Assembly: GCF_014489635.1 (NCBI RefSeq)
Contig: NZ_CP060828.1
Location: 2,642,001 to 2,706,000, forward strand
Length of the DNA stretch: 64,000 bases
Origin: Streptomyces roseirectus
GTDB lineage: Bacteria; Actinomycetota; Actinomycetes; Streptomycetales; Streptomycetaceae
Reading direction: 5' to 3'
Below are positions 38,190 through 46,714 of the stretch, one piece after another (position 1 is the first letter of the stretch; each line of letters starts with the position of its first letter). A model generated the notes under the pieces. That model was given only the letters and a program-made list of their open reading frames with translations. It was not told the origin of the DNA and searched no databases. The position numbers and the translations under genes are program-made.

Positions 38190-39039
38190 CTACACCCCCA
38201 CCGGCTCCTGCGCCGGCGCCTCACCCGCCCGCCGGCTCAGCCCCTCCCCCTCGACATCCACCGTCGGCAACACCCGCCCCAGCCACCGCGGCAACCACCA
38301 CGCCCGGTCCCCCAGCAGCGCGAGCACCGCCGGGACGATCGCCATGCGGACGATGAACGCGTCGAGGAGATCGGGGTCGTCGGTGCCGCGCAGGATGCCG
38401 ACGGTGGCCCGCAGCTCCAGGAGCGCGGAGGATGTCGTGCCGGCGAGTTCACCGAGGATCTTCTGGGCCTGTTCGGGGTGGGTGCGGGCGAGGTGGGCGG
38501 CGGTGCCGGCCTGCGCGTTGGCGACGGCCATGTGGTGGGCGACGGCGTCGTGGAGTTCGCGGGCGATGCGCATCCGTTCCTCGGTGCCCCTGAGCCTGGC
38601 CTCCCCCTCCCGGGTGCGTTCCGCGTGCGCGGCCCTGGCCTGCACGGATTCGAGGTAGGCGCGGCGCAGCCGGGAGCGGGAGCCGACGGCGACGGGGAAC
38701 ATCAGCCACAGGGGGATGCCGACGGTCTTGAGGAGGAACAGGTCCCAGCCGGGGTCGACGGAGGGCGGTGACCGCGAGGACGGCCGAGGTGCCCCAGCCG
38801 TAGGCGCGGCTGGTGCGGTGGTCGGTGACGCCGGCCAGCCAGTCCAGGGCGGCCATGACGGGAGACGATCGCGAGCACGTCCGGGGTCCAGTTGTCCGGG
38901 GGCTCGGTGCCGTTGGCGCTGACGGACGCGCCGAACAGGACGCACGCGTACAGCGCCACGACCGTCAACACGTCCACGGTGCGCGGATGCGGTTCCGCGT
39001 AGCGCTCCAGGCTGAAGGAGGAGGAGGGGGTACCGCGTC
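38190..39039 (-). pseudogene. broken sensor histidine kinase fused to the tail of an MMPL transporter
   Basis: Read on the minus strand: membrane segment RTVDVLTVVALYACVLFGAS, a +1/-1 shift near 38860, AALDWLAGVTDHRTSRAYGWG, a second shift near 38765, then DPGWDLFLLKTVGIPLWLMFP and the NarL-type kinase core ERMRIARELHDAVAHHMAV with the phospho-acceptor His. At about 38370 the kinase stops after GILRGTDDPD and continues in frame as DAFIVRMAIVPAVLALLGDRAWWLPRW, the C-terminus of an MMPL/RND-type transporter. The ATPase domain, a response regulator and most of the transporter are missing. A deletion between neighbouring two-component and MMPL genes explains this. The 5' end is approximate. It is unlikely to be functional. 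Confidence 0.82.
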
Positions 39040-39055
39040 CGCGGTATGCCGGTGA

Positions 39056-39081
39056 GGGCGCCCGGCGTGCACCGGGCGCCC
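39056..39081 (-). terminator. hairpin after the second aldehyde dehydrogenase gene
   Basis: Perfect 10-bp stem GGGCGCCCGG / CCGGGCGCCC with a 6-base loop (CGTGCA), 7 bp past the aldehyde dehydrogenase stop on the minus strand and before the pseudogene. Confidence 0.6.
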
Positions 39082-39087
39082 GGGGGC

Positions 39088-40527
39088 TCAGGCGTCCAGG
39101 GACGTCATGACGTGCTTGATCCGCGTGTAGTCCTCGAACCCGTAGCCCGAGAGGTCCTTGCCGTAGCCGGACTTCTTGAACCCGCCGTGCGGCATCTCGG
39201 CGACCAGCGGGATGTGCGTGTTGATCCACACGCACCCGAAGTCGAGCCGCTTGGACATCCGCATGGCCCGCCCGTGGTCCTTGGTCCACACCGAGGAGGC
39301 GAGCGCGTAGTCGACGCCGTTGGCCCACTCGACGGCCTGGTCCTCGTCGGTGAAGGACTGGACGGTGATGACGGGCCCGAAGACCTCGTTCTGGATGATC
39401 TCGTCGTCCTGCTTCAGCCCGGAGACGACGGTCGGCGCGTAGAAGAAACCTTTCTCGCCGACCCGGTGCCCGCCGGCCTCGACCTTGGCGTGCGCGGGCA
39501 GCCGCTCGATGAACCCGGAGACCTGCGCGAGCTGGTTCGGGTTGTTGAGCGGCCCGAACAGCACGTCCTCGTCGTCCGGCTGCCCGGTCTTGGTGTCGGC
39601 GGCGGCCTTGGCGAGCGCGGCGACGAACTCGTCATGGATGGATTCCTGGACGAGGACCCGGGTGGCGGCCGTGCAGTCCTGCCCGGCGTTGAAGAACCCG
39701 GCGACGGAGATGTCCTCGACGGCCTTGGCGAGGTCGGTGTCCTCGAAGACGACGACGGGGGCCTTGCCGCCCAGTTCCAGGTGGACCCGCTTGAGGTCCT
39801 TGGACGCGGACTCGGCGACGGACATGCCGGCCCGCACGGAGCCGGTGATGGAGGCCATGGCCGGGGTGGGGTGCTCGATCATGAGGCGCCCGGTGTCGCG
39901 GTCGCCGCAGACGACGTTGAAGACGCCGGGCGGCAGGATCGACCCTATGATCTCGGCCATGAGGACGGTCGAGGCGGGCGTCGTGTCGGACGGCTTCAGC
40001 ACGACGGTGTTGCCCGCCGCGATGGCCGGCGCGAACTTCCAGACGGCCATCATCATCGGGTAGTTCCAGGGCGCGACCTGGGCGCAGACCCCGACCGGCT
40101 CGCGGCGGACGAAGGAGGTCATGCCGTCCATGTACTCGCCGGCCGAGCGGCCCTCCAGCATCCGCGCGGCGCCCGCGAAGAACCGGATCTGGTCCACCAT
40201 GGGCGGGATCTCCTCGGTCCGGGTGAGCCCGATGGGCTTGCCCGTGTTCTCGACCTCGGTGGCGATCAAGTCCTCGGCGCGCTCCTCGAACGCGTCGGCG
40301 ATCTTCAGCAGCGCGCGCTGCCGCTCGGCGGGCGTGGTGTCGCGCCAGCCGGGGAACGCGGCGGCGGCGGCGGCCATCGCGGCGTCGATGTCCTCCTGCC
40401 CGGACAGCGGGGCCGTCGCATAGGTCTCGCCGGTGACGGGGTTGACCACCTCGGTGGTCCGTCCGTCGGCGGCGTCACGGAACTCGCCGCCGATGTGGTT
40501 GCGCAGCCGACGCGGTTCGGTGCTCAC
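39088..40527 (-). CDS. gamma-aminobutyraldehyde dehydrogenase (PatD-like)
   Basis: A 479-aa ALDH. It has cofactor segment APWNYPMMMA, general base HLELGGKAP, nucleophile FNAGQDCTAATR and tail MPHGGFKKSGYGKDLSGYGFEDYTRIKHVM. The YGKDLS/EDYTRIKHVM ending is shared with the paralogue at 25202-26710 and with PatD-type enzymes acting after putrescine transamination. The GTG at 40527 follows GGGAGGG by 9 nt. It is divergent from the Lrp regulator-aminotransferase pair, the usual arrangement of putrescine-to-GABA genes, so the aminotransferase product would be its substrate. Confidence 0.9.
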   Translation of the reverse strand: MSTEPRRLRNHIGGEFRDAADGRTTEVVNPVTGETYATAPLSGQEDIDAAMAAAAAAFPGWRDTTPAERQRALLKIADAFEERAEDLIATEVENTGKPIGLTRTEEIPPMVDQIRFFAGAARMLEGRSAGEYMDGMTSFVRREPVGVCAQVAPWNYPMMMAVWKFAPAIAAGNTVVLKPSDTTPASTVLMAEIIGSILPPGVFNVVCGDRDTGRLMIEHPTPAMASITGSVRAGMSVAESASKDLKRVHLELGGKAPVVVFEDTDLAKAVEDISVAGFFNAGQDCTAATRVLVQESIHDEFVAALAKAAADTKTGQPDDEDVLFGPLNNPNQLAQVSGFIERLPAHAKVEAGGHRVGEKGFFYAPTVVSGLKQDDEIIQNEVFGPVITVQSFTDEDQAVEWANGVDYALASSVWTKDHGRAMRMSKRLDFGCVWINTHIPLVAEMPHGGFKKSGYGKDLSGYGFEDYTRIKHVMTSLDA

Positions 40528-40624
40528 GGCCGGATCCCTCCCAGGGTGCAGGTGTCCACTGACTGAGACACCACCCTAATCCGCCGTTCCGTTTCTTCAA
40601 CACCCCGGATCCCGCCACACTTAC

Positions 40625-40662
40625 GAAATCCGCAGATCCGAGCCTCCGTGACAACGGATTTC
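40625..40662. promoter_or_regulatory. wide inverted repeat between the aldehyde dehydrogenase and Lrp genes
   Basis: GAAATCCG (40625-40632) and CGGATTTC (40655-40662) are exact inverted repeats 22 bp apart, in the 183-bp divergent promoter region. Long-spaced half-sites suit the octameric Lrp/AsnC regulators, and the neighbouring gene encodes one. A TTGCGA hexamer follows at 40675-40680. Confidence 0.6.
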
Positions 40663-40710
40663 ATCGAAACGGCCTTGCGATACGCACGAGACGTCATGCA
40701 CAGTGGCCCC

Positions 40711-41178
40711 GTGGCCAACCGAAGCACCGACAAGCACCTCGACTCCGTCAGCCTGGCGATCATCGAACAGCTCCAGGAGGACGGCCGTCGCCCCTACGCG
40801 GCGATCGGCAAGGCCGTCGGCCTCTCCGAGGCGGCCGTGCGCCAGCGCGTGCAGAAGCTGCTCGACCAGGGTGTCATGCAGATCGTCGCGGTGACCGACC
40901 CCCTCACCGTCGGCTTCCGCCGCCAGGCGATGGTCGGCGTCCACGTCGAGGGCGACGTCGAGGCGGTGGCGGACGCGCTCACGGCCATGGACGAGTGCGA
41001 GTACGTGGTGATGACCGCAGGCTCCTTCGACCTGATGGTGGAGATCGTCTGCGAGGACGACGACCACCTCCTGGAGGTCATCAACCGCCGCATCCGGGCC
41101 GTCCCCGGCGTGCGCTCCACCGAGAGCTTCGTCTACCTGAAGCTCAAGAAGCAGACCTACATGTGGGGAACCCGATGA
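40711..41178 (+). CDS. Lrp/AsnC-family transcriptional regulator
   Basis: A 155-aa regulator of the feast/famine type. N-terminal helix-turn-helix (LDSVSLAIIEQLQEDGRRPYAAIGKAVGLSEAAVRQRVQKL) and C-terminal RAM/effector domain (VGVHVEGDVEAVADALTAMDECEYVVMTAG). The GTG at 40711 (VANRSTDKHL) gives the length usual for the family; upstream ATGs at 40648 and 40696 would add residues without a ribosome-binding site, and no site precedes 40711 either, so the message may be leaderless. The aminotransferase ATG overlaps its stop. It probably senses an amino acid or polyamine product and controls the divergent genes. Confidence 0.87.
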   Translation: MANRSTDKHLDSVSLAIIEQLQEDGRRPYAAIGKAVGLSEAAVRQRVQKLLDQGVMQIVAVTDPLTVGFRRQAMVGVHVEGDVEAVADALTAMDECEYVVMTAGSFDLMVEIVCEDDDHLLEVINRRIRAVPGVRSTESFVYLKLKKQTYMWGTR

Positions 41179-42539
41179 CAGCGAAGGACCTCAGCAAGTC
41201 CGCGTACGACCACCTGTGGATGCACTTCACCCGCATGTCGTCGTACGAGAACGCCCCCGTCCCCACGATCGTCCGGGGCGAGGGCACCTACATCTACGAC
41301 GACAAGGGCCGCCGCTACCTCGACGGCCTCGCGGGCCTGTTCGTCGTCCAGGCGGGCCACGGCCGTGCCGAGCTGGCCGAGACCGCCGCGAAGCAGGCGC
41401 GGGAGCTGGCGTTCTTCCCCGTGTGGTCGTACGCGCACCCGAAGGCGATCGAGCTGGCGGAACGTCTCGCCTCCGAGGCGCCGGGCGACCTGAACAAGGT
41501 GTTCTTCACGACCGGCGGCGGCGAGGCCGTCGAGACGGCGTGGAAGCTGGCCAAGCAGTACTTCAAGCTGACCGGGAAGCCCACCAAGCACAAGGTCATC
41601 TCGCGGACGGTCGCCTACCACGGCACCACTCACGGCGCCCTGTCCATCACCGGCCTGCCCCCGCTGCGCGCCCCCTTCGAACCCCTCGTCCCCGGCGCGC
41701 ACAAGGTCCCCAACACCAACATCTACCGCGCCCCGATCCACGGCGACGACCCGGTGGCGTTCGGCCGCTGGGCCGCCGACCAGATCGAGCAGCAGATCCT
41801 CTTCGAGGGCCCGGACACCGTCGCCGCCGTCTTCCTGGAGCCCGTCCAGAACGCGGGCGGCTGCTTCCCGCCCCCGCCCGGCTACTTCCAGCGGGTGCGC
41901 GAGATCTGCGACCAGTACGACGTCCTGCTCGTCTCCGACGAGGTGATCTGCGCGTTCGGGCGGCTCGGGACGACGTTCGCGTGCGACAAGTTCGGCTACG
42001 TCCCGGACATGATCACCTGCGCGAAGGGCATGACCTCGGGCTACTCCCCGATCGGCGCCTGCGTCGTCTCCGACCGCCTCGCCGAGCCCTTCTACCGGGA
42101 CGGCACCGCGTTCCTGCACGGCTACACCTTCGGCGGCCACCCCGTCTCCGCCGCCGTCGCCCTCGCCAACCTCGACCTGTTCGAGCGCGAGGGGCTGAAC
42201 CAGCACGTCCTCGACCACGAGTCCGCGTTCCGCGCGACCCTGGAGAAGCTGCACGACCTCCCGATCGTCGGCGACGTCCGCGGCAACGGCTTCTTCTACG
42301 GCATCGAACTCGTCAAGGACAAGGCGACGAAGGAGTCCTTCGACGCCGACGAGACCGAGCGCGTCCTGTACGGCTTCCTCTCCAAGGCCCTCTTCGACAA
42401 CGGCCTCTACTGTCGCGCCGACGACCGCGGCGACCCCGTCGTCCAGCTCGCCCCGCCCCTCATCGCCAACCAGGACACCTTCGACGAGATCGAGCAGATC
42501 CTGCGCACGACCCTGACGGATGCTTGGACGAAGCTCTGA
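41175..42539 (+). CDS. class-III aminotransferase, probable putrescine/diamine aminotransferase
   Basis: A 454-aa PLP enzyme of the omega-aminotransferase group. PLP lysine in TCAKGMTSGYSPIGA, aspartate in VSDEVICAFGR, phosphate loop FFTTGGGEAVETAWK, and an N-terminal HLWMHFTRMSSY that is typical of diamine and beta-alanine aminotransferases. It starts inside the Lrp stop (ATGA overlap), so expression is coupled to that regulator. With the divergent aldehyde dehydrogenase it would convert putrescine via 4-aminobutyraldehyde to GABA. Substrate is inferred from neighbours and family. A hairpin follows at 42552-42598. Confidence 0.88.
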   Translation: MTAKDLSKSAYDHLWMHFTRMSSYENAPVPTIVRGEGTYIYDDKGRRYLDGLAGLFVVQAGHGRAELAETAAKQARELAFFPVWSYAHPKAIELAERLASEAPGDLNKVFFTTGGGEAVETAWKLAKQYFKLTGKPTKHKVISRTVAYHGTTHGALSITGLPPLRAPFEPLVPGAHKVPNTNIYRAPIHGDDPVAFGRWAADQIEQQILFEGPDTVAAVFLEPVQNAGGCFPPPPGYFQRVREICDQYDVLLVSDEVICAFGRLGTTFACDKFGYVPDMITCAKGMTSGYSPIGACVVSDRLAEPFYRDGTAFLHGYTFGGHPVSAAVALANLDLFEREGLNQHVLDHESAFRATLEKLHDLPIVGDVRGNGFFYGIELVKDKATKESFDADETERVLYGFLSKALFDNGLYCRADDRGDPVVQLAPPLIANQDTFDEIEQILRTTLTDAWTKL

Positions 42540-42551
42540 TCGTCTGATGTA

Positions 42552-42598
42552 CGGCCCCGCGCGCGCCCGTCCGAGTGAGAATCGGCGCCGCGGGGCCG
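42552..42598 (+). terminator. hairpin after the aminotransferase gene
   Basis: Stem CGGCCCCGCG / CGCGGGGCCG with a 27-base loop, 13 bp past the stop codon. No T-tract. Confidence 0.55.
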
Positions 42599-42720
42599 TG
42601 TGCTGTCCGGCATTCCAGGAACCCCTTGCCTAGCGTGCAGTGACCGATCGCCCTTGCTTTTCGTTCCCCCGGACGGGGGAAACGGCACGGGAACTACGGA
42701 TCTGAACGAAGGTGTACGCC

Positions 42721-43461
42721 ATGGAGGCCCCGCCGGACAACGACGTGCTCTGGGCACGCTCCCTGCACTTCACGCACCGCGACGGCACCCCCGGCCTCGG
42801 TGGTGTCTCGGTGGGTGTGCGCGAGGGGGAGATCCTCGCCGTCACCGGCCCGCGCGGCTGCGGCAAGACGACGCTGCTGCACTGTCTGTCGGGGCTCGCC
42901 CCGGCCCAGCGCGGCGAGGTCTGGTTCAACAGCGTCCCCGTCCACACGATGGGCCCGGTCGCCCGGGAACGGCTGCGCCGCGACCGCTTCGGCTGGATCG
43001 ACCCGGCGCCGACGCTGGTGCCCGAACTGAACGTCTGGGAGAACGCGGCCCTGCCCCTCATGCTGCGCGGCACCAGCCGACGGCGCGCCAAGGCGGCGGC
43101 GCTGGAGTGGCTGGAACGCCTCGACGTCGGCGACAAGGCCCGCAGGAACCCCCGCGAGTTGACCCAGGCCGAGCGTCAACGGGTGTGCATCACACGGGCG
43201 TTGGCCCCGGCACCCGCGGTGCTCTTCGCGGACGAGCCGACGGCGCCCCTGCACCGCGCGGACCGCGCCCACGTGTTGCGCACGCTCACCACCGCCGCCC
43301 GCTCCCACGGCATCACCGTCGTCCTCGCGACCGGCGACCCGGAGACGACGGCGCTCGCCGACCGCACGGTGGCGATGCTGGACGGGCGCCGCGTCACCAC
43401 CGTCCACCTCCCCCCGCCCGCCGACCCGGAAGGCCGCCCCGCGTGCTCGCTCTCCGCCTGA
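42721..43461 (+). CDS. ABC transporter ATP-binding protein (LolD/FtsE type) with a divergent signature motif
   Basis: A 246-aa ATPase. Walker A GPRGCGKT is intact and the Walker B VLFADEPTAP follows a signature position reading ELTQAERQRV, where the usual LSGGQ is replaced by LTQAE. Switch region: VVLATGDPETTAL, in which the conserved switch histidine is replaced. Such changes usually mean weak or altered ATP hydrolysis. The ATG at 42721 has GAAGG 8 nt upstream. It overlaps the permease gene by 19 bp. The pair resembles MacB/FtsE-like exporters or sensors in Gram-positives. Substrate unknown. Confidence 0.82.
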   Translation: MEAPPDNDVLWARSLHFTHRDGTPGLGGVSVGVREGEILAVTGPRGCGKTTLLHCLSGLAPAQRGEVWFNSVPVHTMGPVARERLRRDRFGWIDPAPTLVPELNVWENAALPLMLRGTSRRRAKAAALEWLERLDVGDKARRNPRELTQAERQRVCITRALAPAPAVLFADEPTAPLHRADRAHVLRTLTTAARSHGITVVLATGDPETTALADRTVAMLDGRRVTTVHLPPPADPEGRPACSLSA

Positions 43462-44876
43462 CCCGAGCCGCCCACCCGGCAGTCCACGCACGCCGCCTGG
43501 CCGTGGCGGCGGCCTCGGCGGGCACGGGCTTCCTGCTCCTCTCCACGCTGGGCCACGCCCTGACCCACCCCGACTCGGCGGCGTCCTCGGCCCTGCGGCT
43601 GGCCTGGTGCGCGATCCCCCTCACCGCCACGGTCCACTTCGCGATGGCCGTCGCCCGCACCGACCCCGCGACCCGCCCCCGCCCCGGCCTCGCGGCGATC
43701 GGCCTCGGCCCGGCCCGCCTGATGGCCGTCTCGGCGACGACAACAGCCCTCTCCACCCTCCTCGGCTCCATGCTGGCCCTCCTGGTCTTCCTCCACCTCC
43801 GAGGCGACCTCACCGGCCTCCCCTTCGACGGCGCCGCCACCACCTTCCTCGCCGCCACCCACCCCCTCCCGCTGCCGGCCGCCCTGACCCTGCTCTCCCT
43901 GACCCCCCTGGCCTCCTCAGCAGCGGTCGCCCTGATGCTCCGCCCAAGAGACACCCAGGTAGCAGCCCACGCCACCCACCGAGCCTTCGGAGGCTTCACC
44001 AAGGCGCCGGGGAGAGAGACGTTCGGCTCGTACGGAAGATTCGGAGCCCGAGGGGGCAACAAACGAACCCCGCCGAATAACGCCTCTGCCGTAGCTGCGG
44101 GCAGTCGTGTCTCCCCCGAGTTCTTCGAGCAGGGGGTACCCCCAGGCGGCACGGGTGGGCGCAGCGGCACCCCGCCAGCGCGGGCGAGCGACAAGGCCCC
44201 CACCCCAGCCACGACGAAACCCGCAGACGCCCACACCCCAGCCCCCACCGAACCCGCACCCACCCCCACCCAGCCACCCCCCACAGCCCTCCCCTGGGGC
44301 GCAGCCACCCTCGCCGCGGGCCTCGCCGTGGAGGCGTACGCGGCCAGATCAGCCCCCACCACGGCCCTCCTGACGCTCCCGGCCGGCCTCCCGACGGGCC
44401 CGGCGGCGGTCCTCCTCGGCTGGACGCTGACCGCGGTGGGCCTGGCCCTGGCCGGCCCCGGCCTGACCCACCTCTGCGGCCGCCTCCTGCAGACGTTCCG
44501 CCCCGGCGCCCTGCGCCTCCTCGCGGGCAGGGGCCTGATGGAGGAGGCGTCGAGGATCGGCCGCCCCCTGGGCATCCTGTGCGCGGTGGTCTCCGGCGCG
44601 TACACGATGGCGACCCTGAACGGCGACAGACCCACGGGCCCCCTGTCCACCCTGGGCGCCCTCCTGGTGACCGGCTGCGCCCTCGGCACACTCCTGACCG
44701 CGGCGGTGGAGTCCCGCCAGCACCGTGCGGACACCACGGCGGCCCTCGTCCGCCTGGGCGCCCCCGCGGCCACCCTGCGCGGCGCGGCGGCCCTGCGCGC
44801 GGGCGCCCTGCTCCTCGTCTTCACCCCGCTGACCCTGACGGTGGCCCAGCTCGCCACCCTCCCCCTGGCCGCCTGA
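43443..44876 (+). CDS. FtsX-like ABC transporter permease with an inserted linker
   Basis: A 477-aa membrane protein whose GTG at 43443 overlaps the ATPase gene. The N-terminal half has about four hydrophobic segments (RRLAVAAASAGTGFLLLSTLG, LTATVHFAMAVA, ...). The C-terminal half has another group (ATLAAGLAVEAYA, AVLLGWTLTAVGLALAGPGL, LGALLVTGCALGTLL). Between them, at about residues 178-280, lies a low-complexity hydrophilic segment that does not look like membrane protein (see 43975-44200), so the reading frame spans DNA of different character. Whether this gives a working permease is uncertain. Confidence 0.75.
   Translation: MLALRLTRAAHPAVHARRLAVAAASAGTGFLLLSTLGHALTHPDSAASSALRLAWCAIPLTATVHFAMAVARTDPATRPRPGLAAIGLGPARLMAVSATTTALSTLLGSMLALLVFLHLRGDLTGLPFDGAATTFLAATHPLPLPAALTLLSLTPLASSAAVALMLRPRDTQVAAHATHRAFGGFTKAPGRETFGSYGRFGARGGNKRTPPNNASAVAAGSRVSPEFFEQGVPPGGTGGRSGTPPARASDKAPTPATTKPADAHTPAPTEPAPTPTQPPPTALPWGAATLAAGLAVEAYAARSAPTTALLTLPAGLPTGPAAVLLGWTLTAVGLALAGPGLTHLCGRLLQTFRPGALRLLAGRGLMEEASRIGRPLGILCAVVSGAYTMATLNGDRPTGPLSTLGALLVTGCALGTLLTAAVESRQHRADTTAALVRLGAPAATLRGAAALRAGALLLVFTPLTLTVAQLATLPLAA
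43975..44200. other. foreign-looking in-frame insertion in the permease gene
   Basis: Lower GC than the flanks, with stretches such as CGTACGGAAGATTCGGAGCC and GCCGAATAACGCC that break the local codon bias. It contains GGGGGTACCCCC (44135-44146 region) and a TTCTTCGAGCAGGGGG block like the short dispersed intergenic repeats common in Streptomyces. The frame stays open, giving residues RETFGSYGRFGARGGNKRTPP and EFFEQGVPPGG. Boundaries are approximate. Confidence 0.55.
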
Positions 44877-44990
44877 AAACATTCGTACGAAAAAAATCTC
44901 CGACGAGCGATGAGTTGTCACCGCCCCCGGCGTCTACCTCTTCGAAAGCAGCGAAACACACAGCGGAACGACACCACAGGAGACACCGAC

Positions 44991-45410
44991 ATGACCGCCC
45001 CCGCGTACCAGCAGATGATCTTCGTCAACCTCCCCGTCGCGGACCTGACGGCGTCGAAGGAGTTCTTCACCGGGCTGGGCTACTCGATCAACCCGCAGTT
45101 CAGCGACGACAACGCCGCCTCGGTGGTGATCAGCGACACGATCGTCGCGATGCTCCTGACGAAGCCGTTCTACTCGACCTTCACCTCGAAGGAGATCACG
45201 GACGCCACGAAGTCCAGCGAGGTCATCGTCGCGCTGAGTGCGGAGAACCGCGAGGCCGTCGACACCCTGGTGGACCGCGCGGTGTCCCTGGGCGCGACGG
45301 AGTCCCGCGACCCCCAGGACCACGGCTTCATGTACGGCAGGTCCTTCGACGACCTGGACGGCCACACCTGGGAGCTGATCTGGATGGACCCGTCGGCGAT
45401 GGAAGGCTGA
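44991..45410 (+). CDS. VOC-superfamily (glyoxalase/bleomycin-resistance-like) protein
   Basis: A 139-aa single-domain-pair VOC protein. Paired beta-alpha-beta-beta-beta motifs read FVNLPVADLTASKEFFTGLGYSINPQF and later MYGRSFDDLDGHTWELIWMD. The E in WELIWMD and H in GHTW are likely metal ligands, with the other ligand usually in the first half. The family includes glyoxalases, dioxygenases and drug-binding proteins; the exact role is not evident. The ATG at 44991 has CAGGAG 8 nt upstream. Confidence 0.87.
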   Translation: MTAPAYQQMIFVNLPVADLTASKEFFTGLGYSINPQFSDDNAASVVISDTIVAMLLTKPFYSTFTSKEITDATKSSEVIVALSAENREAVDTLVDRAVSLGATESRDPQDHGFMYGRSFDDLDGHTWELIWMDPSAMEG

Positions 45411-45432
45411 GCCTTCTGAATAGCATGGGCGG

Positions 45433-46557
45433 GTGCCCACAACACCCGCCCAGCCGTACGACGGCTCATCCGACCGCGAGATCGAGTCCCTGGCCGAGTT
45501 CGACGAGGTGATCGCGACCGCCGGGACCCTGGCCGGATACCGCGTCCAGGCAGTGGACCTGACGGCCCGTACGGACGCTCTGCTCCGCGCCGACACGACG
45601 GGCGCCGTCTTCCTCGGCTGCCCGATGACCCCGGAGGCGGACACCCGCGTCAGAGCGGCGGGCGCCCTGGTCTTCCCGCCGGTCCCCGGCCTCCCGTTCG
45701 ACCCGTACCGAGGGCTCCTCTACACCCCGGACGAACTGTTCGACGGCTTGGCGGACGGCTACGGCTCGACCCCGGACGCGCGGACGTACTCGTGGTTCCA
45801 GGAGACGAAGGCCAACGGCGACATCTTCGCGTCGATGCTCCGCTCGGTGCACGACGACGCGGTCTCCGACGCCCTGGACGAACTCCTCGTCGGCGCACGG
45901 GTCGTCGGCGTGATGGGCGGCCACGCGATGGCGCGCGGCACCGAGGAGTACGCCGGTGCCGCGCGCCTCGGCCGTTCCCTGGCCCGCGCCGGTCTGACCG
46001 TCGCGACGGGCGGCGGACCGGGCGCGATGGAGGCGGCGAACCTGGGCGCGTACGCGGCCCCGTTCGAGGACGGCATGCTGGAGGAGGCGCTGCGACTCCT
46101 CGCGAAGGCACCGCTGTTCACGCCGTCGGTGACGGAGTGGGCGGCGGCGGCGTTCGAGGTGCGGTCCCGATTCCCGGACGGTGGGCCCTCGGTGGGGATC
46201 CCGACCTGGTTCTACGGCCACGAGCCGCCGAACGCGTTCGCCGCGCACACGGCGAAGTACTTCTCCAACGCCACCCGCGAGGACGGCCTGTTGGCGCGCT
46301 GCACGGCCGGTGTCGTCTTCCTGCCGGGCGCCGCCGGAACCGTCCAGGAGATCTTCGACAACTCGACGCCGAACTACTACGAGTCGCGGGGCGAGCCGAG
46401 GCCGATGGTGCTGGTGGACGAGGGGCACTGGACCCGGCGGCTGCCCGCGTGGCCGCTGCTGACGGCGCTGGCCGAGGGGAGGGCGATGGCGTCGCGGATC
46501 GTTCTGGTGGACCGGATCGAACAGGCCCCGGAGGCATTGAAACGCGCGGGTAATTAA
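45433..46557 (+). CDS. LOG-family Rossmann-fold protein
   Basis: A 374-aa protein with the lysine-decarboxylase-like (LOG) fold. The nucleotide-binding segment GVMGGHAMARG is followed by TGGGPGAMEAANLGA, and the second conserved site is PGAAGTVQEIF (in place of PGGxGTxxE). LOG enzymes release free cytokinin or cleave nucleoside 5'-monophosphates at the N-glycosidic bond; this longer version has an extra N-terminal domain of about 150 residues of unknown role. The GTG at 45433 lies 23 bp after the VOC gene. It ends with tandem TAA TAA stops in a short AT-rich tract, unusual in this genome. Confidence 0.8.
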   Translation: MPTTPAQPYDGSSDREIESLAEFDEVIATAGTLAGYRVQAVDLTARTDALLRADTTGAVFLGCPMTPEADTRVRAAGALVFPPVPGLPFDPYRGLLYTPDELFDGLADGYGSTPDARTYSWFQETKANGDIFASMLRSVHDDAVSDALDELLVGARVVGVMGGHAMARGTEEYAGAARLGRSLARAGLTVATGGGPGAMEAANLGAYAAPFEDGMLEEALRLLAKAPLFTPSVTEWAAAAFEVRSRFPDGGPSVGIPTWFYGHEPPNAFAAHTAKYFSNATREDGLLARCTAGVVFLPGAAGTVQEIFDNSTPNYYESRGEPRPMVLVDEGHWTRRLPAWPLLTALAEGRAMASRIVLVDRIEQAPEALKRAGN

Positions 46558-46595
46558 TAAGCAGGCAAAGCCGGGGGTCAAATGGGATGCGCGCA

Positions 46596-46623
46596 TTGAC
46601 ACTCCTTATGGCGCGCTTATACA
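46596..46623 (+). promoter_or_regulatory. vegetative-type promoter of the second LAETG gene
   Basis: TTGACA (46596-46601), 16-bp spacer, TATACA (46618-46623), a close match to the HrdB consensus. The leader to the GTG at 46715 would be about 85 nt. Confidence 0.75.
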
Positions 46624-46714
46624 CCTGTGAGCCTCAAGGGGATGCTGATGCGCCCCGACGGGGGCTCACTTCCCCTCCCACCCCCCGCAGTTGTGCCTCC
46701 CGCAAAGGACAAAC

